Assembly (NCBI GenBank): GCA_028288675.1
Contig: JAQBNG010000051.1
Coordinates: 27,923-91,922 of the forward strand
Direction: 5' to 3'
Length of the DNA: 64,000 nucleotides
DNA from: Flavisolibacter sp.
Lineage (GTDB): Bacteria; Bacteroidota; Bacteroidia; Chitinophagales; Chitinophagaceae
The position numbers were made by a program, and so were the translations under genes. The notes under the pieces were generated by a model that had not been told where the DNA came from, searched no databases, and saw only the letters and a list, made by a program, of their open reading frames with translations. Each line of letters opens with the position of its first letter. Position 1 is the first letter of the stretch. Below, piece after piece: positions 22,036 to 33,100 of the stretch.

Positions 22036-23313
22036 ATGAACTTAATAGAAGAACTGCGTTGGAGAGGACTTGTACAAGACATCATGCCCGGAACTGAAGA
22101 ACAACTAAGCAAAGAAATTACCACTGGTTATATTGGCTTTGATCCTACGGCGGACTCACTGCATATTGGCAGCCTGGTGCCGATAATATTACTTGTTCAC
22201 CTGCAAAAGGCCGGGCATAAACCGGTTGCTTTAGTCGGTGGAGCTACCGGCATGGTTGGCGACCCAAGTGGTAAAAGCGCAGAACGTAATTTATTAGGTG
22301 AAGATGTTTTAGAAAAAAATGTTGAAGGCATCAGAACGCAGTTAACAAAGTTTCTTGACTTTACCCCTGGCCCTGCCGCTGCCGAAATGGTGAACAACTA
22401 TGACTGGTTTAAGGGACTTAGCTTTTTAAAATTTATCAGGGAGATAGGTAAACACATTACGGTCAACTACATGATGAGCAAGGATAGCGTTCGTAAGCGC
22501 ATTGAAGGTGAGGCCGGCATTTCTTTTACCGAGTTTACCTACCAGCTTATCCAGGGTTATGATTTTTACTGGCTTTATCAAAACAAGAATTGCAAACTGC
22601 AAATGGGCGGCTCCGACCAGTGGGGAAATATTACAACCGGTACAGAACTGATACGCAGAAAAGGGGGCGGCGAAGCGTTTGCCTTTACCTGCCCGCTGCT
22701 TACCAAAAGCGATGGAAGCAAGTTTGGAAAATCGGAAGGTGGTAATATTTGGTTAGATAAAGAAAAAACTTCGCCCTACCAGTTTTACCAGTTTTGGCTG
22801 AATGCGGCTGATGCCGATGCGGAAAGTTGGATAAAGATTTTCACTTTCTTATCCAAAGAAGAAATCAATTTACTGATTGAAGAACATAAAGCGGACGAAA
22901 GTAAGCGCATCTTACAAAAAAGGTTAGCGCAGGAGTTAACAAGTTTTGTTCATGGCGAAGAAGAATACAATAATGCCATACTCACAACGCAAAAATTATT
23001 TGCCCAACAAAATGCCTCTGCGGATAGCCTTAGCGCTGACGATCTGGAAAACATGCAGGGCATCGTTAAAGTAGAATATGCAATTAGCAATTTGGGAGCG
23101 GGTGTTGATGTAATTAGTTTAGTTACGGATACTGATATCTTCCCAAGTAAGGGCGAAGCAAGAAAGATGATTCAAAACGGCGGCCTGAGTATAAACCGGG
23201 AAAAAGTAACTGATGCACAAATGCAGCTTACCATTGCCAATTTGTTGCACGAAAAATATTTGCTGGTGCAAAGGGGAAAAAAGAATTACTACCTTATTAT
23301 TGCTGTAGAGTAG
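22036..23313 (+). CDS. tyrS: Tyrosyl-tRNA synthetase
   Basis: [14 protein letters not shown] (HIGH-like), [13 protein letters not shown] (KMSKS-like), C-terminal S4 domain. Confidence 0.97.
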   Translation: MNLIEELRWRGLVQDIMPGTEEQLSKEITTGYIGFDPTADSLHIGSLVPIILLVHLQKAGHKPVALVGGATGMVGDPSGKSAERNLLGEDVLEKNVEGIRTQLTKFLDFTPGPAAAEMVNNYDWFKGLSFLKFIREIGKHITVNYMMSKDSVRKRIEGEAGISFTEFTYQLIQGYDFYWLYQNKNCKLQMGGSDQWGNITTGTELIRRKGGGEAFAFTCPLLTKSDGSKFGKSEGGNIWLDKEKTSPYQFYQFWLNAADADAESWIKIFTFLSKEEINLLIEEHKADESKRILQKRLAQELTSFVHGEEEYNNAILTTQKLFAQQNASADSLSADDLENMQGIVKVEYAISNLGAGVDVISLVTDTDIFPSKGEARKMIQNGGLSINREKVTDAQMQLTIANLLHEKYLLVQRGKKNYYLIIAVE

Positions 23314-23519
23314 TTGATAAAGCAATCTCATCTTCCGCCGCTAAAGGGAAGCATTAGTGCTGTAAGCCTGTACCAAATAAAGGTGCCGAATAGAATTACA
23401 AAGCGTAAAAGAGTGCGACGCAAGAGAAGCTTAATAGTAGTACTTCCGTTGGGTTCAAAAAAGCTCAACTAGTAAAACCCATTAAGTTTAAAGGTTAGGC
23501 CTGTGCGATGGTACTTCCA

Positions 23520-24863
23520 TTATGGGTCCGGGGTGTGAGATTGAATTTTACTTTTCTTATTCAACCCTTCTCTTATAAAATAAACTACCACCCCTAACGC
23601 GGCTACTGAAGTTCCCCACACAGCCATCCAACCCGTTGCATAAAACACAAATAGCCAGATAGCGATAGACAAGATAACAGGTAGCGGATAAAGCCACATT
23701 TTAAAAGGCAGGGCCTTTGTTCCATTTCGCTTACGTAGCAATACTACACCAATAGCCTGTGCTACAAATTGAACTAAAATACGCATGGCTAAAATGGCCG
23801 CAATAACCTGTTTTAGAGAAAGACTAAACGAAAGTATAATAGCCAGGCCCGATATAAAAAGAAGCGATACATACGGGAAGGCCTTAGTGGGATGAAGCCT
23901 GCCGAATATTTTAAAGAAATTTCCGTCCAGCGCAGCAGCATACGGTACCCTTGAATAACCAAGCAGCACTGCAAACAACGATGAAAAAGCTACACATAAA
24001 ACCAAAACTGTCGCAATAGTAGCGGCGGTACTTCCAAACGTTTCCTCCATAAATACGCTCACAATAAAATCATGCTTCTGCGCCTCCTGCCATGGGATTA
24101 CATGCACTACGGCAAGGTTCATTGCTAAGTATAAAACGGCAATGCCAATGATGGAGATAAAAATACTTTTCGGGATATTTTTTTCCGGCTTTAAAATTTC
24201 GCCACCCAGGTGACAAACATTATAATACCCCAGGTAGCTATAAATGGTTTTTACGCTTGCCTGTCCTAACACCACCCAAAAAGCAGATGTAAAAAATGTA
24301 TCCACGGTTGGTGGTAAAAATGAATAACTAACAGGATGATAAAGAATGCCACCAACGATGATCCATCCAATTGTACCCAATACCGCTACCCATAAAAAAA
24401 CAGCCAGCTTACCGATAGATTCTATTTTACGATAAAGCAAAAAAGCAATGACTAAAATGATTAAAACGGAAACACATTTCTGTTGCCAGTAACCCAACAG
24501 CGGTACCAAGTATTTTACATAAGTGGAGAAGCCTATTGCACCGGAAGCCAATACCAGCGGTGCTTGTATGGATGTTTGCCACACGAATAAAAAACTGGCC
24601 AGCCTGCCCCATTTCTCCCCAAATGCCACCCTAAGAAAATTGTAACTGCCGCCGGCTAAGGGATATGCTGCGCCTAGTTCGCTCCAGATCATCCCATCAA
24701 AAAGAGCAATGACAGCACCTAATATCCAGGCCCATAAAAACAGGGAAGAATTGAAATCACGAATCACCAGCGGCAGTACAATAAATGGCCCGATGCCCAC
24801 CATGTCAATCATGTTAATAGCCGTAGCTTGTACCAGTGTTAACCGCCGCTTGAGTGTTTGCAT
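23520..24863 (-). CDS. APC-family amino acid permease
   Basis: MIDMVGIGPFIVLPLVI, polytopic, GAAYPLAGGSYNFLRVAFGEKWGRLASFLFVW. Start moved to internal Met at 24863, because the listed ORF start overlaps the upstream gene. Confidence 0.85.
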   Translation of the reverse strand: MQTLKRRLTLVQATAINMIDMVGIGPFIVLPLVIRDFNSSLFLWAWILGAVIALFDGMIWSELGAAYPLAGGSYNFLRVAFGEKWGRLASFLFVWQTSIQAPLVLASGAIGFSTYVKYLVPLLGYWQQKCVSVLIILVIAFLLYRKIESIGKLAVFLWVAVLGTIGWIIVGGILYHPVSYSFLPPTVDTFFTSAFWVVLGQASVKTIYSYLGYYNVCHLGGEILKPEKNIPKSIFISIIGIAVLYLAMNLAVVHVIPWQEAQKHDFIVSVFMEETFGSTAATIATVLVLCVAFSSLFAVLLGYSRVPYAAALDGNFFKIFGRLHPTKAFPYVSLLFISGLAIILSFSLSLKQVIAAILAMRILVQFVAQAIGVVLLRKRNGTKALPFKMWLYPLPVILSIAIWLFVFYATGWMAVWGTSVAALGVVVYFIREGLNKKSKIQSHTPDP

Positions 24864-24877
24864 CTTTAAATTAGGCC

Positions 24878-26170
24878 TTAAGGTTTGGCAAAGGTTGTAA
24901 TGCCTTCTACCAGCACATCTAAGTTTTTGGTAGTAGTATAAACATTCGGTGTGATGCGAACACCACTGATATTCTCCCAAACAATTGTTGTTGTATGTAT
25001 CTTATGCTTATTGAAAAGCCAGGCATCCAATTCAGCCGGCTTTTTACCTTCTATTGAAATCATGCCGATTGCACCGCCATAAGATGGATCCAGGGAAGTA
25101 TGCAACTTTACTTTTGGTATATTTTTTACTTTTTCCATCCAATAATTTTTTAAATAATGCAGCCTCTTTTGCTTTCGTTCAGCGCCAATCATTTCATGAA
25201 ACTCAATCGCCTTTCCTATCGCCTGTTCTATAAAAAAAGGCCGTGTTCCCAGTGCTTCAAACTTTCTTATATCGTCTTTAAAAGGATCATCGGAAGCAAA
25301 CAGTGGGTAAATATTTTTTATCTTTTCTTTTCGCACATACAACACACCACTTCCAATTGGGGCATACAACCATTTGTGCAAAGAAGATGCAAAATAATCA
25401 GCACCCAGCTCCGGTATTTTAAAATCTAAATGGGCAAAGCTGTGCGCCCCGTCAACCAATACTTCTATACCTCTCTTATGAGCTTCCGCGGCTATCTTTT
25501 TCACTGGTAAAATCTGCCCGTTCCAGTTAATGATATGTGTAATGTTCACCACCTTTGTTTTTGGTGTAAAGGCCGAAACAAAACTTTTCACCAGGTAAGC
25601 CTCATCTTCGGAAGGCAATTCCAGGTTTACCCAAACCAATTTTATTTTATCGCGAATTTCCCGTTGCTGCCACGCATGCACCACGTTAGGATAATCCTGT
25701 TTACTGGCTACAACCTCATCTCCTTCTTTTAGCGGTAACCCAAAAATGATGGTTTCTAATCCCTCTGAGGAATTCCTGTTGATAGCAATTTCTTCTGCAC
25801 TGCAACCTGCCAGATTTGCAAGATTGTTTCGTAACGTTTCTCTTCCCTGGTCAAGAATCCGCCACATATAATAACTCGGCGCTTCATTGCTGAAATCATA
25901 ATAGCGCTTCATTGCATCCTGCACGGTTTTAGGGGCCGGTGAAACACCTCCATTATTTAAATTAATAAGTGATGGTGATACAGTAAACGATTGCTGAATA
26001 TAATACCAGAAGTCTTCGTCGCTGGCAAGGCTATCCGGTGGTAGTTGTTCAGCTTTTAGGAGTGCTTTTTCCAAAGCTTTACTCCATGCAGGTTGCACTA
26101 AAGAAGAAGCGAAGGCAGCAGCGGATGACAGTCCTGCTTTTTGCAAAAACCTCCTACGGTTAAAAGACAT
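24878..26170 (-). CDS. Class V PLP-dependent aminotransferase with Tat-like signal
   Basis: MSFNRRRFLQKAGLSSAAAFASS twin-Arg signal; NNGGVSPAP, VDGAHSFAHLDFKIPELGADYFASSLHKWLYAP (PLP lysine). Confidence 0.87.
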   Translation of the reverse strand: MSFNRRRFLQKAGLSSAAAFASSLVQPAWSKALEKALLKAEQLPPDSLASDEDFWYYIQQSFTVSPSLINLNNGGVSPAPKTVQDAMKRYYDFSNEAPSYYMWRILDQGRETLRNNLANLAGCSAEEIAINRNSSEGLETIIFGLPLKEGDEVVASKQDYPNVVHAWQQREIRDKIKLVWVNLELPSEDEAYLVKSFVSAFTPKTKVVNITHIINWNGQILPVKKIAAEAHKRGIEVLVDGAHSFAHLDFKIPELGADYFASSLHKWLYAPIGSGVLYVRKEKIKNIYPLFASDDPFKDDIRKFEALGTRPFFIEQAIGKAIEFHEMIGAERKQKRLHYLKNYWMEKVKNIPKVKLHTSLDPSYGGAIGMISIEGKKPAELDAWLFNKHKIHTTTIVWENISGVRITPNVYTTTKNLDVLVEGITTFAKP

Positions 26171-26429
26171 AACGATGGTTTGAGTAAATGTAAAATGTAA
26201 AATATAAACTGCAGAATATAAAAAGGAAGCGCCCCTGCTAATAGAAGAACTTAATTACCTGGTTACCCAAAAGAGTAACTCATACTGTAAGAAAAGTTTT
26301 ACATTTTAGATTTATGTCTTGCTGTTTTAATAACCCAATGGATTAGTGCAGTATCGTAAATGCATCAAAATAAAAAACGAACGACCTAACGTCACACCAA
26401 CTTTACAGGTTGCAGGTGAGCACAAAAGA

Positions 26430-26455
26430 AACCGCCTGTGAGAACACAGGCGGTT
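26430..26455 (-). terminator. Rho-independent terminator
   Basis: AACCGCCTGTG-agaa-CACAGGCGGTT perfect 11-bp stem; minus strand continues TTCTTTTG. Confidence 0.75.
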
Positions 26456-26516
26456 GACTGCTAAAAACTATGAGAAATTGATAATCGGGACTATTACAGA
26501 TAAAATCTTACACTTT

Positions 26517-26702
26517 TTATTTAGATGCCTTAAACAAGCTTGGAATAATAACAGGTATCATATCGGTGATTTTAATTTTGGGTTGTTGTAAAACACAAGT
26601 CTCTTTTTGCTCAACCGCCTTGTTAAACAAACCCGGAACAAAAGCTACAATATTTAAAAGAATAATTGCCAGCACTGCTAAAACCTTTATAACTCTTCTC
26701 AT
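26517..26702 (-). CDS. Small membrane/secreted hypothetical protein
   Basis: MRRVIKVLAVLAIILLNIVAFVPGLFNKAVEQ...; one TM; followed by a terminator on the same strand. Confidence 0.45.
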   Translation of the reverse strand: MRRVIKVLAVLAIILLNIVAFVPGLFNKAVEQKETCVLQQPKIKITDMIPVIIPSLFKASK

Positions 26703-26843
26703 GGTCCTTAATTTAATTCCACAAAAATAGCTTTTCAAAAGCGGGGTGTCAATCACATAAATATGTGTAATTAAATTTAAATACCAGGCTGTAAAATAAA
26801 AAGCTGCCCCACTGAGACAGCCTTTCGATAACTTCTGTTTACT

Positions 26844-27535
26844 TTATTTACTTCCTTTTAGGAACATGCCAACAGTAAGTTGCAAGCCACGGTTTTTATA
26901 CGACTGGCCATCTTCGGCATCAGCGACAAGATTGCTAAGCCCTAATGAGTAACCGGCATTTACATATAACCCGCTATTCCATTGAAATCCCGCAATTGCA
27001 TTAGCGCTAAGTTCGAACCTCTTAAAGCCAGCGCCACCATCTTCTTCTTTCTTAAATGCATCGAAGCTTTCAGTTTCTTTTTGGCCGGGATTGAAAGGGT
27101 CGCTTGTAGTTACTTTAGCCTTGCCAGATAAGCCATATCCTACAGATGACCCTGCGCCAAAAAAGAGTTTGCCGTTTGGTAACCCAACGTTATATGTAAG
27201 GATTACGGGTAGTTCGGCATAATAAAATTTGTTCTTGATAGTAACAGGTGGCAAGTCGATACCACCACCATTATCCCCATCAAAATCTGGCTCTAACGTG
27301 GCCCCTTTTTGCAGCAGGTTTAAAGAACTTCGAAGCGACAATTTGTTGGAAAGCGTTACATCTGATATAACACCTACACCAAAACCTATAACGGCGCTTT
27401 TCTTAAAATCACTTGCGCCATCTATACTCAACTTTGCGTAGCTTAAATTACCTGTAGCCTGGGCGCCCATTTAACCTGGCTAAAAACGGCTGATGTAAGA
27501 GTGGCCGCAACAACTAATAGATATATCTTTTTCAT
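26844..27535 (-). pseudogene. Outer membrane beta-barrel protein gene with a frameshift after the signal peptide
   Basis: MKKIYLLVVAATLTSAVFSQVK (start at 27535) is one frame off from MGAQATGNLSYAKLSIDGAS...; the shift lies at the run 27470-27472. Confidence 0.8.
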
Positions 27536-27668
27536 TCTTTGTATGTTTTTTTGTTTTAAAATTTGATACAAAAAAAGCTTTTTACAGAAGCTGTTTCAAT
27601 AGCACGAGTATGTGAATTATAGCTTTTAAGACAGTAGCGAAATCACATGAATATGTAGGCGCCATCAC

Positions 27669-27712
27669 TAATTCAAAAGCCACCCTGCTGTTAGCGGGTG
27701 GCTTTTGAATTA
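27669..27712 (-). terminator. Strong stem-loop terminator downstream of response regulator
   Basis: TAATTCAAAAGCCACCC-10nt-GGGTGGCTTTTGAATTA, 17-bp perfect stem. Confidence 0.8.
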
Positions 27713-27726
27713 GAGGATAGTTCGGG

Positions 27727-28359
27727 TTACACAATCTTATCTTTAAAAGCTTTGGCTACGGCTTCGCTTTTACTGTTTACATGCAGTTTTTCGTAAATCT
27801 TTTTAATGTGACTGCGAACCGTATCAATGGCAATAAACATTTCGCTGGCGATCATTTTATAGCTGTAGCCTTCCACCAATAGCAGCAACACCTGCTTCTC
27901 GCGGTCTGATAAATCATAGTCTTCTCCCTTTTCGTTGTTCATGGAGGAAAACATTTTTAATACCTGCGTAGCTACCGATGCCGTCATTGGTGCGCCGCCG
28001 GTTTGCGCTTCGGCAATGTATTCAAGAAGGCGGGCGGGGGGTGTTTTTTTTAAAATGTACCCGTTGGCACCATTTGAAATGGCCTGGAAAACATTGCGGT
28101 TATCGTCGAAAACAGTGAGCATTAAGATCTTTACCGTATCATTTACTGCCCTTACTTTTTTTAATCCTTCTATGCCGTTTACACCCGGCATGTCAATATC
28201 CATTAATACTACATCAGGCGCAAAAGCGGTCACTTCATCCACCACATTATCGCAGTTTTTAAAAGCGGCAAGCACTTCAAAACCATCCGAACCGCTGATC
28301 AGCATCGTCAACCCTTCACGGAGTTGCGGATTGTCTTCGTACAATAACACTTTAATCAT
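27727..28359 (-). CDS. NarL/FixJ-type response regulator
   Basis: REC domain (DVVLMDIDMPGVNGIEGLKKVR, KILMLTVFDD) plus LuxR HTH (LSDREKQVLLLLVEGYSYKMIASEMFIAIDTVRSHIKKIYEKLHV). Confidence 0.93.
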   Translation of the reverse strand: MIKVLLYEDNPQLREGLTMLISGSDGFEVLAAFKNCDNVVDEVTAFAPDVVLMDIDMPGVNGIEGLKKVRAVNDTVKILMLTVFDDNRNVFQAISNGANGYILKKTPPARLLEYIAEAQTGGAPMTASVATQVLKMFSSMNNEKGEDYDLSDREKQVLLLLVEGYSYKMIASEMFIAIDTVRSHIKKIYEKLHVNSKSEAVAKAFKDKIV

Positions 28360-28760
28360 AGAGGAATTTTTAGTAGATCAAATCTACACGCAACGATTTT
28401 GCCGTGCAACCACATATTGATGTGCAAATTGGCGCAGGTTTTCACGCAAAGAGGCAAAGAGAAGGGCTAAGAAAAAGAAAGGTTGAAGCAGCGTTGGATA
28501 ACTTCTATTATGCGCTGGATCAAAGTCTGATGTTCGCCGTGTAGTTTGAAAATGAGATGATGATTTGAATTTGTATGACAACGTTCACCAGCGATAAGAA
28601 CCTTGAAGAGTGCGACGCAATTGGGCTCTATAGTAGTACTTAGCCTGGTACAAAAAAGCCAAATTGAATAAAAAGAAAAATAAAAGTTTCTATTTAACCA
28701 TGTATTGAATTTTTCAATAACAGCTTCTACTTAGCCTTCTTTAGAAGACATGGCGACTTC

Positions 28761-29894
28761 TTAAAATCCCCTTCCCCCTGTTACTGTTTTATACACTCCC
28801 GGCAAGATTGCCCGCAACAAAGCGCCTACCAGGATACAAAAGAATAATACGAGGCACGGAGCCAATAAGTACGTAGATAGGCGATACCACTGGAAACTTG
28901 TACCGTACGTAAAAAAAAGCGCAGTAACATATGGCAGCAACGGAACATGAAAACCAAAAATGAAGAACGAGAAGGAAGTAGCCCATATAAACCAGTTGCG
29001 TTGCATGGCCCATTGCACTATCCTGTCGGAACTAAACCACACCGCTAAAACACCGGCCACAGTAGCCAAAACATGCAAAATGGTAAGTGCCCGGTAAATA
29101 GTTGGTGTCAGCACATCGAACTCAAAAGCCATGAACGTTTTAATAACACAGATGCCCACAAAAACAAGCCAGCTTAATGTGGCACTGTACCATTCCGGAT
29201 CCCTGTCAACTGGATAAGAACGTTTTTGAAGCCAGATGCCCACAGCAAAAAAGAACATTCCCTGCCCTTCTAAAAAAGGAATTTGCAGTAACGTTACCCA
29301 TAGCAAAAACAAAAAGGTAAAGCTGGCAACGGGATATTTTGCCACACCCCAGCGAAATACCGGGTATAGTAAATTATATACAAACAAGCTGCGGATAAAC
29401 CATAGCTGAAAGGAAGGAGGCACTAACAACCAGCGATGGAAAATTCCGCTCCAGCCTATTTCGGAGTAAGGCCGGTTGTCGCCTAACTGGTCAATGGCCG
29501 CCTTAGCTACAGCATTTGCAGTAAGAGGAAATTGTTGCAGTAAAAAAGTAATGGCTAACCCAATGGCACTCCATATAAAATAAGGAACCAGCAAGCTATT
29601 AAACCGCTTTTTTATCCGTTGTACGTAAGGCTTGCCGTCCTGAATAGAAAAGATATAACCTGAAATAGCAAACAACATAGGTATGCGGAAACGAAGAATA
29701 CCGTTGGCAAAAAAATACTCTATAAACGTCGTGAAGGTTAGCTTTTCATCTACAAGGCTAAATGGCGTAAGGTAGGTTACCTGCAAATTGTACCCATGCA
29801 CAAACAGGAGCAGGGCAATACAAACGAACGTAAAAAATTTAAACTTCTGGCTGAGGTATCTATGCATGGCCCCCTCCCCGAGCTTTGCTCTCAA
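28761..29894 (-). CDS. Acyltransferase 3 family membrane protein
   Basis: 377 aa; FRIPMLFAISGYIFSIQDGKPYVQRIKKRFNSLLVPYFIWSAIGL; LWFIRSLFVYNLLYPVF. Confidence 0.8.
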   Translation of the reverse strand: MRAKLGEGAMHRYLSQKFKFFTFVCIALLLFVHGYNLQVTYLTPFSLVDEKLTFTTFIEYFFANGILRFRIPMLFAISGYIFSIQDGKPYVQRIKKRFNSLLVPYFIWSAIGLAITFLLQQFPLTANAVAKAAIDQLGDNRPYSEIGWSGIFHRWLLVPPSFQLWFIRSLFVYNLLYPVFRWGVAKYPVASFTFLFLLWVTLLQIPFLEGQGMFFFAVGIWLQKRSYPVDRDPEWYSATLSWLVFVGICVIKTFMAFEFDVLTPTIYRALTILHVLATVAGVLAVWFSSDRIVQWAMQRNWFIWATSFSFFIFGFHVPLLPYVTALFFTYGTSFQWYRLSTYLLAPCLVLFFCILVGALLRAILPGVYKTVTGGRGF

Positions 29895-30176
29895 CGTACC
29901 ATTGCCCCGGCAAAGGGAGCATAGCCAAGCTGCGAAGGCCAGCTTTTACAAGTGTCATTAATGTTGTGTGCATTTGCTTATGTTAGTTTTAGTATCTGTT
30001 GATGCGTTCATTTTACATATACCCACTACTTAAGTTATCTATCTGCAGGGGTGATACTCAAGTCATGCGGGGCTGAAACGTACTTCACAACTAATGTCCC
30101 GCCTATCTTAAAAATAGCTTCCGTAATGAATGCTCCTGGTCTCACGTTTGACGTTTGACTTTTCACATCTCGCATC

Positions 30177-33100
30177 TTACTGCACCGGCATAGTTAGCTT
30201 AACAGTTGTTCCCTCACCTTCCTTTGATGTAAGTCTTATTTTTCCATTTACAGCATCAGCCCTTTTCTTCATATTACCTAAGCCATTACCATCATCCGCT
30301 TTTGCCACGTCAAACCCAATCCCATTATCCTTTATTAAAAAAGAAAGATGCCTGCCTTCTATGGTTACAGCCACCCATACTTCGGTTGCTTTAGAATATT
30401 TAGCCGCATTGTTTAAGGCTTCTTTAAAAATTAAAAAGAAATCGCGGCGGGCTTCCATGTTCAGCTTCACATTGTGCACTTCATCAGCCACCGCAAAATG
30501 AAGGGCTATGTCTTTTGCTTCTAAAACAGACGTAGCAAACTCCCTCATGCGGGCTGTTATCCGTTGCATACTGTCGTTGCTTGGCTTAATGCTCCAAACA
30601 ATATCGTCCATAGCTTCCATCATTCGCTGGCTGTTGTCGCTTATCTTACTTATATAGCCTGCAGTCTTCACAGCATCAGTGTTCATCTTGCTTTTTGCCA
30701 TAGCACTTAAAATATTGATCGTGCTTAACGTACTGCCCATATCGTCGTGAAGGTCGCGGGCTACACGATGGCGCAGCTTTTCTACAGCTAATAAACGGTT
30801 TACTCTTTCTTTATGTATAAAATAGATCACCAGCAGAATTAAAAAAACAAGTGTGCTGATGAACCATTTGGTGCGCCAGAAAATAGGGTAGATAATAATC
30901 TTTACCTCGGTAGTATGCCGCGACCGGACGCCTTCTACATTTTCGACATATACTTTAAATGTATATTGTCCAGCCGGCAACAGAGAATAGTTTTGGAAGT
31001 AAATACCATCCGATGCCTGCCAGTCTTTATCTACTCCTTCCAGCTTAAAATAATAAGTAAGCCGGCCCCGCTGCTGGTAGCTGAGTGATTCAAAATAGAT
31101 ACTGAAAGAATTTTGTTCAGGAGACAGCTTTACATGTGGCAGTTGCATTAATGAATCGACAGGAACAAATTGATTGAAGATTTTAAAATCTGTAATAACC
31201 ACATCAGGCGGGACCTGCGTTGCAGCGAATAAAGAAGGCTTGAACATCATAACGGCATTGCCGCCGCCAAACATAATGTAGTTGCTGCTTGAGTAGTAGT
31301 CGGTGTAAGCTGTTTTAGAGGCTAAAGTGATCCCGTCCTTGCGGCTATAAGTAGTGATCCTGTTTTTGTAAGGATTATATCTTGATAAGCCGTTAGCGGT
31401 AATGATCCATAAAAAGCCATCGGCATCCATCCGCAAGCGCTCTACACTATTAGAGGGTAAGCCATCCTCGTAACGCAGCAACCGCACAGTACCTTTTTCC
31501 TTATTGATGAAGTTTAAAGCGCCGGCGCCATATACGATTGTTCCATCATTAAGCTGCTCTATATCTTTTCCGGAATTGCTGTATAAGCCTGCGGCAGAAC
31601 CGTCGGCCATATAATGCTTTATTATACTTCCGTTTTTTGGGTTGATGCAATACAAGCCTCTGCCTTCGGTGGCAAGCCATAAGAGACCTTGCTTATCAAT
31701 AAAAATTTTATAGATTATTGTGCCGATGTCCTGCACAACGGTAAATGATTTTCCATCCCACTTTAACAAGCGGCCGCCTTGTGTGCCTAACCAGGTATAG
31801 CCGTTTTTATCCTGCGTAATAAAACGTATCGTTGCGTTATTGGCCTCTGGCGGCCACAGGTACCTGGTTGTGCCTTTTTGAGGATTATAAATTACTATTA
31901 CTCCGCCCTGGCAACCCATCCAAACATCGCCGGTGGCAGGCTGACGATACAGGGCCCATAAGAGTTTTATGGCAGCTTTATACGGCGCTGGCCAGGCCGC
32001 GGGAGGTAGTGATTTGTATGCCGGTATAATTTTTTGATTTAGGGCCGAATCAAAGGCAATAATGCCATGCCCCCAGGTGGCAAACCAAAATTCCCCACCG
32101 GGCACTTCTAAAATATCCTGGATATTTTTTTCACCGGTGCTTTCATCAAACAAAAAATTTATAACCGAGTAGGTACCACTTCCGTACGATGTAAAATACA
32201 AGCCCTTATCTGTAGCCACCCAAATGTTACCATCCCTGTCTTCAATTACCTGGTTGATTTTATCGTACTCTATGCTGTTGTTATTATTGCCAGAAGTGCC
32301 CCTGCTATAATGAAAACGCCTGCTGTTTTTATCCCAGTTATAAAGGGCGCCTACGCCGTAAATCCATAAGCCGGCACGGGCAGTTTCAAAAAAATTATTG
32401 TATTCGGTATAGCCATTCAGCCCTGTCAGCAAGCCGGCCGTATCTCTTATATAATTAGCGCCTGAACTATCCAGACAATATTTCATTTGACCAGACAATC
32501 CTTTATTTGGCCAGCTAAAAACCCAAAAGCGACGGGCCCTGTCAATAAAAAATTGCGTAGGATTATCTTGTATCCTTTCATTTTTCAGGATAGGAAGTTT
32601 CTGGGGATTATACCCCCGGTACCACATCCGGCGGCTCTTTCTGTCATATATACAAAGTCCTTTTTCACAAGCGAACCAAACCTGTTGCTTCACCGGATCG
32701 TCGTGCACACCATTTAAAGCTGGTATATATCCTTCGGGAAAAGAAAAGTAGTTGTCCTCTATAAAAGCATTTTGCTGCTTATTATAATGAAGAACGCCGT
32801 ACCGGAAGATGTTTAGGAAAAGTTCTCCTTTTGCATCTTTCCACATCCAAAAATCAGCCCTTGCTGTTAACGGCTCCGCTGTTTTTATCACAACCTTTTT
32901 ATAGGAAAAATCCGCCGGATCGAATATCCCTATTTCCCGGTGTGCAGCAAAGTTGAGAACAAGTTTGCCTGTATCAAAAGGGATGATCTGGGTTAGCGTA
33001 CTGTACCGAAACTCATCTGCACCCGTGCCAACGCCAAACTGGATGAATTTGGTGCCATCGAACCGCTGCAATCCATTAGCTGTACCTACCCAGATGTATC

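Noticed and set aside
10253-29894. Three acyltransferase-3 genes as one surface-polysaccharide locus
   Set aside because: They lie on different strands, separated by housekeeping genes; no shared operon or glycan cluster is visible.
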